Of a stretch of DNA of 64,000 nt, positions 1-9,200 are shown piece by piece. The position numbers were made by a program, and so were the translations under genes. The stretch is from Methylibium rhizosphaerae. GTDB taxonomy: Bacteria; Pseudomonadota; Gammaproteobacteria; Burkholderiales; Burkholderiaceae_C. Position 1 is the first letter of the stretch; the number at the start of each line of letters is the position of its first letter. The stretch is from contig NZ_SWAR01000014.1 of assembly GCF_006386545.1 (NCBI RefSeq), positions 1 through 64,000 of the forward strand, read 5' to 3'. The notes beneath the pieces were generated by a model that worked only from the letters and a program-made list of their open reading frames with translations, was not told the DNA's origin and ran no database searches.

Positions 1-344
1 CTGGCGCGACAGGCGAGCCGGACCGAGCACTTCAGAAGCGGCGGCCCGGGCTCGGGCCTGGCGGGTGGACGGGGATGACGATCTGGGCGGCGGGACGAGC
101 GACCCGCGCAGCGCCGGAGCCGGTACGCCGCTCAGTTCGTCAAGCGGGCGCGGTCACGCACGGCGTGAGCGGATGAAGCCCGCGTGCCTCGGCCACGGGC
201 GGGACGCCGCTCCGTGCTTATAGCTGAGGACACAGCCGCAGACCCCGAGTCGCAAGTTTGCGACGCATACAAATCTGTGAGCACAACCGCATGGCTTTCG
301 CGGTCGATGCCCGCTGGGCATGCCTTCATCTCATTGCCGGTCAG
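1..344. other. Unassigned left edge
   Basis: No gene can be supported here. One plus-strand frame is open from the window edge to a TAG near base 224, but its translation is an Arg/Gly/Ser-rich string that I do not recognise. It could be the tail of a gene starting outside the window or chance openness in GC-rich DNA. Bases 225-344 look less GC-rich than most of the window. Confidence 0.3.
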
Positions 345-701
345 TCACTTGGAAGGAGTTTCTTGAGAGGTTCCGTTCTTCGGAGGAAGAACCATGTAGT
401 CCGAGATGGCCTCAAGCACCAGCTCCGGCAAACTTTCCGCGACCGCCTCTCTCATTTGGCGGGTGGCCCCTGGATCAACCGAGGCCTGCGCAAACGCCTG
501 TTCTCGAGCCTCTGCACTGGGCCATTGCGCGTAGCTGTACCACCAACCATCCGCCCCGCGATGAAGGCGCGACCCAAGCGATCCACGCTCAGCAAGCAGC
601 CGTTCCGATACACGCGACCACGCTTGGATGAACTGCTGTTCCTTTCCTTCATGCAGGCGCCACCGATAGAGGACAGCGAACCCAGGCCCCCGTTGCTTCA
701 T
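345..701 (-). CDS. Antibiotic biosynthesis monooxygenase (ABM)-like small protein
   Basis: This 118-residue protein fits the dimeric alpha+beta barrel (ABM, PF03992-like) fold. It has an opening strand FAVLYRWRLHEGKE, a run of WSRVSERLLAERGSLGSRLH, then WYSYAQWPS followed by a helix rich in Glu and Ala. ABM proteins include cofactor-free monooxygenases and small stress proteins, and the substrate cannot be read from sequence. I chose ATG at 701; a GTG two codons upstream (707) is the alternative. It lies 125 bases downstream of the lipoprotein gene at 832-1326 on the same strand, so it may be the last gene of the T1SS operon or independent. The surrounding DNA looks slightly less GC-rich than the rest of the window. 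Confidence 0.65.
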   Translation of the reverse strand: MKQRGPGFAVLYRWRLHEGKEQQFIQAWSRVSERLLAERGSLGSRLHRGADGWWYSYAQWPSAEAREQAFAQASVDPGATRQMREAVAESLPELVLEAISDYMVLPPKNGTSQETPSK

Positions 702-831
702 GCTCACTCTTTGCTCATCCTTGGAGACGGCTAGTTTGCCCGAGCCCTAACGGCTGCCTCCCGATGGCGCCGTATGGCACCAAACCTGATCTCGATCTCC
801 TTTGCCAGAAGTGTTTGACGCTCTCCGCCGG

Positions 832-1326
832 CTACGGCCGCGGCGCAAACGAGATCGGCGTCGGGACCTGAGCAGTGTTGTTGACGTGGTCGGACGTGAT
901 CTGCAGCACGTACACCTGATCGTTGTAGGTCTGCCCTGCCGCGCAGGTCCGGTTGGTCGATGGGCCGACGACCGTCCCGGTGCTGCTGGTGCAGTAGCCC
1001 TCGATGTGCGAGTTCAGCACTCCCGAGGAAATGGTGCCCGTCGCAACGTCCAGTGACAGCGAAGCAGGAAGCGCCGGCCGTCCGGCAGGCACGACTGCCT
1101 TCAGTCCCGCCAGGCATGCCTGCGTCACACCTTGCACGGTCAACGTCCAGGCATTCGACTGGCCGAGTCGATAGGTCAACGCCTCGCGCTCCTCGACCTT
1201 GATGCTGGGCGCGTAGTGGAACGTGACCGTTCCGGTCTGCTCGCACCCGTTGTCATTTCCACCGCCGCAGCCGGCCAGGATCGTGACCGCCGCAGTTGCG
1301 AGGCACACGGTCTTTCCGAACCACAT
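832..1326 (-). CDS. Putative lipoprotein with Ig-like (He_PIG) motif
   Basis: The protein has 164 residues. The start ATG at 1326 is fixed by a perfect AGGAGG Shine-Dalgarno eight bases upstream, so a longer reading to 1395 is rejected. The N terminus (MWFGKTVCLATAAVTILAGC) is a lipoprotein signal ending in LAGC, followed by GGGNDNG, a typical flexible linker for outer-membrane anchoring. The motif LPASLSLDVATGTISS in the middle is the hallmark of the He_PIG putative immunoglobulin fold. Several Cys residues could form disulfides. It lies 92 bases downstream of the HlyD gene on the same strand, so it may be a surface accessory of the secretion locus. Its function is unknown. Confidence 0.7.
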   Translation of the reverse strand: MWFGKTVCLATAAVTILAGCGGGNDNGCEQTGTVTFHYAPSIKVEEREALTYRLGQSNAWTLTVQGVTQACLAGLKAVVPAGRPALPASLSLDVATGTISSGVLNSHIEGYCTSSTGTVVGPSTNRTCAAGQTYNDQVYVLQITSDHVNNTAQVPTPISFAPRP

Positions 1327-1418
1327 GGATATCCTCCTCACAAAATACTCACGGGCAGCTCTCCACATTGCGGAGAACACCCATCTTCTGACCACCGAAC
1401 TGAAATGGAAACCGGCCC

Positions 1419-2786
1419 TCAGCGCTCCCGCGCTGCCTCCTGCCCGATCTTCTGCACTGGCGACAGCAGGTACTCGATCACCGAGCGTTTGCCCTGGTGG
1501 ATCTCCGCAGCGACCAGCATGCCGGGGTTCAACGCGAGCTGTTCACCTGTGGCCGCACTAGTCAGCTTGCTGCCTTTGAGGCGCACGATCGCGCGGTAGG
1601 TCAGCATCGGCGCCTGGCCCTGCGGCGTCTGCTTCGGGTCGGCGGCATCGGCGCTGACCAGGGCCACCTCGCCTTCGAGCATGCCGTACTTCTGGAACGG
1701 GTAGGCCGCGACTTTGAGCATGGCCTTCTGGCCCACGGCCACAAAGCCTACGTCCTCGTTCTTCAGCAGCACCTCCGCTTGCAGCGGCTCGTCTTGCGGC
1801 ACGATGTTCATCAACAAGGCACCGGCCGCGACCACCGCGCCGTGGGTCGTCGTCGCGAGGTCCTTCACGACACCGGCATTCGGTGCGCGAATCTCCAGCA
1901 TGCCGGCCTTGACGTTGGACTTCTCGAGTTCCTGCCCGCTGCGGTTGAGCAACGCGACGGTTTCGATGCGTTCATTCTCGAGCTGCGAGCGGTATTGCGA
2001 ACGCAGCGACGCGATGCGCCGTTCGGACTGCGCGATGGCGGCGTTGAGGCCCTGCACGTTGGCCGCCTGCACCTTCAGGTCCTGCTCCTTCTCGAGCGCC
2101 TCTCGGCCTTTCTCGTTGGCCGCCAGCTCGCCGACAAAACCTTCCTGCACCAGCTTGCGGTAGGCCTCGGCCGACTGGCGGTAGCTGGGCAGTGTCTGCG
2201 TCAGCTTGTCCAGCAGCTGCTGCGCCGCGCGCAACTCGGCGCGCGCCTTGTTGAGCGCTTCGTGCTCCTGCGCGAGGCTGTCAAGATAGGCCTGCCGGCG
2301 CGCGCGGAACTGGCCTTCCACCTGCGCGTAAAGCGACATGGGGTCCTCCTTGCCAGGCAGGAAGGGCCGATCGGCCAGCTCGGCGTCGATGCGCCGCAGC
2401 GTCAGCTTCTTCAGCGCCACGTCATGGCCGAGCGCCTGGGTGTCTGCCTGCGACAGCCGCGCGTCCAGGCGCAGCAGCAGCTGGCCCTGCTGCACGACGT
2501 CGCCGTCTTTGACCAGGATCTCGGCCACCACACCCGCCTCGGCCGGCTGCACCACCTTCGTGAAGGTCAGCGGAACGAGCCGCCCTTCGGCCGTGGCGAT
2601 GATGTCCAGCTTCGCGAAGACGGCCCACACCAGCAGCAGCCCGATCAGTGCCGCCACGGTCATCAGCAGCGTGCGCGGCAGCCGCGCCGGCGGGCGCTCC
2701 TGGATGGCCAGCAGGTCCGGCGCGAAATCCAGGGCCTCCGGCGAGAGCAGCGGCGCGCGCGGTGCCTGCGCAGTCGCGTCAGCCAT
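1419..2786 (-). CDS. T1SS periplasmic adaptor (HlyD family)
   Basis: This 455-residue membrane fusion protein should link the inner-membrane ABC exporter (14577-16742) to a TolC-type outer-membrane channel. One N-terminal membrane segment (TLLMTVAALIGLLLVWAVFA) precedes a lipoyl half-motif (VVQPAEAGVVAEILVKDGD). A long Ala/Glu/Gln-rich coiled-coil hairpin follows, then the second lipoyl half and the HlyD beta-barrel signature (GQKAMLKVAAYPFQKYGMLEG). The start at 2786 (MADATAQAP) overlaps the upstream HlyC-like gene by 8 bases, indicating translational coupling; the in-frame extension to 2897 would run inside that gene and is rejected. No TolC homologue lies in the window, so that component must be encoded elsewhere. 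Confidence 0.93.
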   Translation of the reverse strand: MADATAQAPRAPLLSPEALDFAPDLLAIQERPPARLPRTLLMTVAALIGLLLVWAVFAKLDIIATAEGRLVPLTFTKVVQPAEAGVVAEILVKDGDVVQQGQLLLRLDARLSQADTQALGHDVALKKLTLRRIDAELADRPFLPGKEDPMSLYAQVEGQFRARRQAYLDSLAQEHEALNKARAELRAAQQLLDKLTQTLPSYRQSAEAYRKLVQEGFVGELAANEKGREALEKEQDLKVQAANVQGLNAAIAQSERRIASLRSQYRSQLENERIETVALLNRSGQELEKSNVKAGMLEIRAPNAGVVKDLATTTHGAVVAAGALLMNIVPQDEPLQAEVLLKNEDVGFVAVGQKAMLKVAAYPFQKYGMLEGEVALVSADAADPKQTPQGQAPMLTYRAIVRLKGSKLTSAATGEQLALNPGMLVAAEIHQGKRSVIEYLLSPVQKIGQEAARER

Positions 2787-3249
2787 GGGGGCGGAACTCC
2801 TTGAGCACCGGCTGGCCTTGCGGGTTGACCAACCAGGCGTGCACAGTCTGGCCCGGCGCCACTGCGGCGATGGTTTCCTTGGCCACCGACTCGGCATCGC
2901 CGAACGGAGCCACCACGTCGATCAGCCAGGGGTTCGCACCGCTCTTCCACTCGTGCGGCGCAATGATCGGCGCCGTCGAGCGCAGCCGCTGGTCCACCGC
3001 GTCGCTGACGAAGGCCCAGGTCACGAAGGCCCAAGGCAGCTCGACCTTGGAGAACAGGCGGCACTGGTCGAGCACCAGCGGCGGCATGAGCCGCCAGTCG
3101 ATGTCGGCCAGGAAGGTGAAGCGCCGCTGCGCATCGCGTGAGTACAGCCACAGCGCCGGCCCGAGCAGGGGCAGCTTGGCAAGCTCTTTCTTGGCCGCTT
3201 CGAGCTGGGCGGCGGGGTTGTCGAATGTCGGTTGTTGGGGGGTGTTCAT
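2779..3249 (-). CDS. HlyC-type toxin-activating acyltransferase homologue, catalytic His absent
   Basis: This 156-residue protein matches the RTX toxin-activating lysine-acyltransferase family (HlyC, PF02794), which moves fatty acyl chains from acyl-ACP to internal lysines of RTX toxins in the cytoplasm. Visible landmarks are LPPL-like LMPPLVLDQCRLF (54-66), PWAFVTWAFVSD (72-83) and WLIDVVAPFGD (108-118), which parallels HlyC WFIDWIAPFGD; D111 corresponds to the conserved catalytic Asp. The catalytic His of HlyC sits in an S-x-x-H-R context, but here the equivalent stretch is SRDAQRR (37-43). There is no histidine before residue 99. It may therefore be inactive, use another mechanism, or serve as a chaperone. 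It sits between the RTX gene and hlyD. Confidence 0.82.
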   Translation of the reverse strand: MNTPQQPTFDNPAAQLEAAKKELAKLPLLGPALWLYSRDAQRRFTFLADIDWRLMPPLVLDQCRLFSKVELPWAFVTWAFVSDAVDQRLRSTAPIIAPHEWKSGANPWLIDVVAPFGDAESVAKETIAAVAPGQTVHAWLVNPQGQPVLKEFRPHG

Positions 3250-3275
3250 GGGATTCCTTCAGGAGTTCTGGCGCC

Positions 3276-6200
3276 TCACGACAGCACCGGCGCGGGGCGG
3301 TCGCCACGCCATGCAGTCGTGCGCCCGCTGGCGCCGATGGCGGCGAAGACCAGCTCATCCTGCCCGGGGGCCGGCATCGGCGTGATCGGGCTGGGCAGGC
3401 CGACGGTCTGGTCCGCGATCAGGCTGAGGCCAGCCTGCAGCGCGGTCCAGGGGTCGATGGCCGTCGAGGCGCTCAGCGTTTGCCAGTTCGAGCCATTCAC
3501 ACCCGGCATGCGGTTGCGCACCGCGCGCCAGTCGAGGTCGCCGTAGCTGCCGCTGGTGGCGTACCGGTAGGCCAAGTCGCCACCGATGGCCTGCGTGTCG
3601 CTGCCGCGCAGGTAGGCCGCGTCGAGCTCACCGGCCAGCGCCCACGACGTGACCTGTGCATTGGCTGCGCGGGCCTGGTCGAAACGCTGGACGAGCCGCT
3701 CGAAGTTGAAGCTCACGACCTGGCGGTTGCGCAGGCGATCGCCGGAAGCGGCATCGTAGTCGCCACCGGCCGCGCCGGTGACGACCTGCAGTGTCGTCAG
3801 GTTGCGGCGCGTTTCGTCGAGGTACCAGTCGCGGAAGGTGACCCCGTCGCCCCGGCCGAGATCCAGCACCAGGTCGTTGCCGGACCGGCTGAGCCTCAAG
3901 TCTTCGTAGCGGATGCCGCCGCCCAGGCTCAGCGTATCGCGCTGCCAGCTCGAGGTCATCACGGTGTCGGCACCGTCGCCGCGGTTGAAGGCGATGACGT
4001 CGGCGTCCATGCCGGCATCGATCACGTCGTTGCCACGCCCGGCCGCAATGAAGTCCGCACCGTTGCCGCTGCTGATGCGGTCATTGCCGGCACCGGCGTC
4101 AATGAAGTCACCGTCGTTGTCGCTGACGATGATGTCGTTGCCGGCACCAGCGACCAGCACGTCCTGGCCGTTGCCGGAGCTCAGCACGTCGTTGCCGTCA
4201 CCGGCGGCCAGCAGGTCGGCGTCGTTGCCGCTGTCGAGGCGGTCGTCACCACTGCCGGCATAGAGCTCGTCCTCGCCGTTGTTGCCGTCCAGCAGGTCGT
4301 TGCCGGCGCCGCCGTCGAGCCGGTCCGCATCGTTGCCGCCCCAGAGCTGGTCATTGCCGCGGCCGCCGACGAGCAGGTCGCGGCCGTTGTCGCCGTCGAG
4401 CCAGTCGTTGCCGGCGCCGCCCCACACCTCGTCGGCCTCGTTGCCGCCATAGAGGCGGTCGTTGCCGCCTTCACCGAACAAGCGGTCGGCGCCGTTGTCG
4501 CCGTACAGCGTGTCGTGGCCGCTGCGGCCGTAGACCACGTCGTTGCCGTTGCTGGCATAGACGGTGTCATCGCTGCGGTCGCCGGTCAGGGTGTCGTTGC
4601 GGTTGCTGCCGTACAGCGTGCGCGGCGCGACCATCAGCTGCGACAGGCTGGCTACCTGGCCGTCGGCAAACTCGAAGCGCTCGATCGGTGCGCTCCCGTC
4701 GGCGCCCAGCACCAGCTCGATGCCCTGTTCGGTCTCCTCGCCGTCGGCGTCGAGCACCGCGATGAAGAGGCGGTTCCGGCCATCGACCCGCACCATGCGC
4801 GCGGCCACCGAGTCCAGCGTCATGCCGGGGCCGAAGCGCAGGGTGTCGGCACCCGCGGCGTCGGAGATGAGGTCGCGGCCCTCACCCTGGAAGTACAGGT
4901 ACAGATCGTCGCCGGTGCCGCCTTCCAGCGTGTCATGGCCCTGGCCGCCGGCCAGCACGTCGCTGCCGGCACCGCCGTCGAGGCGGTTGGCCGCGACGTT
5001 GCCGACCAGCACGTTGGCGAGCTCGTTGCCGTGGCCGTCGATGGCCTGCGAGCCGGTGAGGACCAGGTTCTCGACGTTGGCTGCCAGCGTGTGGCCGACC
5101 GAGGCGAGCACGGTGTCGTTGCCGGCCTCGGACGCTTCGATGACCGCATCGGCCTCGTTGTCGACCACATAGCGGTCGTCGCCGGCGCCGCCGGCCATCT
5201 GGTCGGCTCCTGCGCCGCCATCCAGCACGTTGGCCCGTTCGTTGCCGAACAGCAGGTTGTCGAGGTCGTTGCCGGTGCCGCGCTGCGCGGTGCCGGTGAG
5301 CGTGAGCTGCTCGACATGCTGCGGCAACACGTAGTCGATGCTGGCGCTGACGCGGTCGAACCCGGCACCGGCCTCCTCGATCACCAGGTCGCCGGCGTTT
5401 TCGACGACGTAGCCGTCATCGCCCTCTTCGCCGGCCATGCTGTCGGCGCCGGCGGCGCCGTCGAGCAGGTTGGCCGCGGCGTTGCCGGTGATGCGGTTGT
5501 CCAGCGCATTGCCGGTGCCAGCGATGGCGGCGCCGGTGAGCACGAGGTTCTCGACGTTCTCAGCCAGGGCATGGTCGATCGAGGCGAGCACGGTGTCGAC
5601 GCCTTGGTCGGCCCGCTCATGCACCTGGTCCGCGTGGTCGTCGACGACGTAGGTGTCGTTGCCCAGGCCGCCGGACATCGTGTCGGCGCCTTCGCGGCCG
5701 TCCAGCAGGTTGTCTTCGGAATTGCCGACCAGGGTGTTGGCGAGTGCGTTGCCCGTGCCGGCGACGGCGGCGCCGGTGAGCACGAGGTGCTCGACGTTCT
5801 CGGCCAGCGCATGATCGACCGATGCCTGCACGGTGTCGGCACCTTCATCTGCGCGTTCCTGCACGCGATCGGCGTCGCTGTCGACGATGTAGGTGTCGTC
5901 GCCAGAGCCCCCTGCCATCGTGTCGCCGCCTGCACCGCCGTCGAGCGTGTCGTTGCCCGTGTGGCCACGCAAGGTGTTGTCGGCCGCATTGCCGGTCAGT
6001 GCCTGGCCGCTGCTCGCGGTGCCGGTCAGATGCTCGAGGCCGGCGCCCAGGGCGTAGCTGGCCAGGCTGGTCTCGACCGTGTCGATGCCGGCGTTGGCCT
6101 CTTCGATGGCACGGTCGCCGAGGTGGTCGACGACGTAGGTGTCGTCACCCAAGCCACCCGCCATCGTGTCGGCGCCAGCACCACCGTCGAGGCGGTTCTG

Positions 6201-9200
6201 GCCGGCGTTGCCGGTCAGCTGGTTGTCGAGATCGTTGCCGACGGCGCGAGCGTTGCCGCTGCCGGTGAGGACCAGGTTCTCGACGTTGGACGCCAGCGCG
6301 TGGTCGATGCCGGCAAGCACGGTGTCGGTGCCTTGGTCCGCAGCTTCGAACACGGCGTCGCCCGCGTCATCGACGACATAGGTGTCGTCGCCCAGCCCGC
6401 CGGCCATGGCGTCGGCGCCGGTGCCGCCGTCCAGCAGGTCGTTGCCGCCTGCGCCCAGCAGCGTGTCGTCGCCTGCCAGGCCGAACAGGCGGTTGTCGGC
6501 GTCGTTGCCGCTCAGGCGGTTCGACAACGCGTTGCCGGTGCCGTCCACGGCCCGCGCGCCGGTGAGCACGAGCTGTTCGACATGTGCGGTCAGGGTGTGA
6601 TTGACCGAGGCACGCACAGTGTCGTTGCCTTCGCCGAGCTGTTCGACCACGGTATCGGCCACGTCGTCCACCACATAAGCGTCGTCGCCCGCGCCGCCGA
6701 TCAGCGTGTCACGGCCGGCCGCGCCGTCCAGCGTGTCGTTCCCGGTATGGCCGCGCAGCGTGTTGTCGGCCGCGTTGCCGGTCAACGCCGTATCGTCCTG
6801 GCTGGTGGCACTGGCGTTTTCCGCATGGGCTGCCAACGTGTAGCTCGCCAGGCTGGTGAGCACCGTGTCTTGGCCGGCGTCGGCTGCTTCGACCACGCGG
6901 TCGTTCGCGTCGTCGACCACATAGGTGTCGTCGCCCAGCCCACCGGACATCGTATCGCCGCCGGCGCCGCCATCCAGGCGGTTGCGGCCGCTGTTGCCGA
7001 TGAGTTGGTTGTCCTGTGCGTTGCCCAGTGCATCGATGTCGGCGGTGCCGGTCAGCTCCAGTGTCTCGACATTGGCCGCGAGTGCGAAGCTCACCGAGCT
7101 CAGCACGCGGTCGTTGCCTTCGTCGGCGTTCTCGACGACGAGGTCGCTCGCGTTGTCGGCCTCGTAGGTGTCATCTCCGGCACCGCCGTGCAGGCGGTCG
7201 GCTCCACTACCGCCGTCCAGCAAGTCGTCGCCCGAACCGCCGCCGAGATCGTCGTCGCCCGAGCCCCCGAGCAGCGTGTCGTTGCCGGTGCCACCGTCGA
7301 TCGCGTCGTCGCCGGCCTGGCCGTCCAGGGTGTTCGCCAGCGCGTTGCCGGTCAACACGTTGTGCAGCGCATTGCCACGGCCTTCGACCACCCCTGCGCC
7401 CAGCACGAGCGCCTCGACGTTGTCGGTGAGCGTGTAGCTCGCCAGCGTGTTGACGGTGACCCGGTCGTGGCCCTCCCCCACCGCCTCGACGACCTGGTCG
7501 CCCGCGTTGTCCACCACATAGCTGTCATTGCCGCGGCCGCCTCGCATGGTGTCGCCGCCAGCGCCGCCGTCCAGCGTGTTGGCCGCGCCATTGCCGGCGA
7601 GCACGTTGTCGAGTTCGTTGCCGGTACCGTCAATGGCGTTGATGCCGATCAGCGCGAGGTTCTCGACATTGGCGGACAGCGTCGCCGTGATGCGGCTTTG
7701 CACCGTGTCCACGCCTTCGCCGGCCGCTTCGACCACGCGGTCCCCAGCGTTGTCCACGACGTAGACGTCGTTGCCGCTGCCACCCGCCAGGGTGTCGGCA
7801 CCCTGGCCGCCATCGAGCGTGTCGTTGCCGGCCAGGCCTTCGAGCAGGTTGGCGCCGTCGTTGCCAACGAGCGTGTTGGCGCCGGCATGGCCGGTGCCGC
7901 GCAAGCCGGCCGTACCGAGCAGCGTGAGGTTCTCGAGCGTATCGGCCAGCGTGTAGCTGATGCTCGAGCGCACGGTGTCCTCGCCGCCGCCGGCGGCTTC
8001 GACCACCACGTCGTCGGCGCCGTCGACTTCATAGGTGTCGTTTCCGGCACCGCCGTCCATGGTGTCGGCCCCCTCGCCGCCGGACAGCAGGTCGTTGCCG
8101 ATGCCCCCGTCGAGCTGGTCGCTGCCGTCCAGCCCCCACAGCTCGTCATCGCCGTCCCCGCCGAGCAACTGATCCCGGCCGCCTTCGCCGAACAGGCGGT
8201 CGTTGCCGGCATCGCCCGACAGCAGGTCGTTGCCGGCACCGCCCGAGACGAAGTCGTTGCCGTCGGCGCCGAAGGCGACATCGTTGCCGGCCTCCATCGT
8301 CAGCACGTCGTCACCCGCACCGCCGATGGCCAGGTCGTTGCCGGCACCGGTGAACACGGAGTCGTTGCCGCTGCCGGCGTCGACGAAGTCGTTGTCTGCG
8401 CCGGTGAAGACGAGGTCGTCGCCCGCGCCGGCCTGCACCATGTCGTTGCCGCCGTCGTCGTTGACCACATCGTTGCCGGCAGCCATCACGAACTCGTCCG
8501 AACCGGAGGTGCCGAACACGAGATCCGCCGCGTCGGTGCCGGTGAAGCGCTGGCCCTGCGCAAACGGGGCGACGTTCGCATGGGTGGTGCTGCCGTCGTC
8601 GTTCGTGATCTGGGTGACGTTGCGGTACTGCAGCGTCACGTCGGCCATCGCCAGCGTGCTGCCGTCGGTACGCGTGACGACCCCCGTGCCATGCACGGTC
8701 TGGCCGTTGATGACGCGGAACTGGCCGTCGCTGGCGAGCGCCACGCTCTGGATGCCCAGGTCGGTCAGCGAGCGCATCTCGCCGGCATCGACCACGCCAT
8801 CGCTGTCGGCGTCTTGCCAGACGTTGAAGTCGCCCCACTTGTCGTCGGCCGCCGAGAACAGGCCGTCGCCGTTGGTGTCGAAGGCGCGCAGGCCTTCGAG
8901 GTCGGTCTGGGCGCCCGAAACATAGCGCGCGAAAGTCAGCTCGTCGACGGTGTCGACACTGCCGTTGCGGTTCTCGTCGAAGACGAGCACACCGTCGTCG
9001 GGCCCCACCCAGGCCGTACGGCGCCGCCAGCCTTCGCCGTTGACCGTGAGGAAGACGTTGGAATCGTCCACGTCGATGAACTCGAAGCCATCGCCGTCGA
9101 GGTCGAGCGCGATCGGCTTCTTGCCGCCGGAAGCGACGTCCGGGTTGGGACGGGGGCCGTAGTGCGGCACCGTCACGGTCTGCGTCGTGAACGTGTTGCC

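Noticed and set aside
132-734. Several short frames in the left 0.7 kb, including a 158-codon plus-strand one
   Set aside because: The minus-strand ABM-domain gene explains 345-701; the others have no ribosome site or recognisable product.
3990-8510. CRISPR-like array from regularly spaced repeats
   Set aside because: The repeats are in frame, encode RTX nonapeptides and vary in spacing and sequence as coding repeats do.
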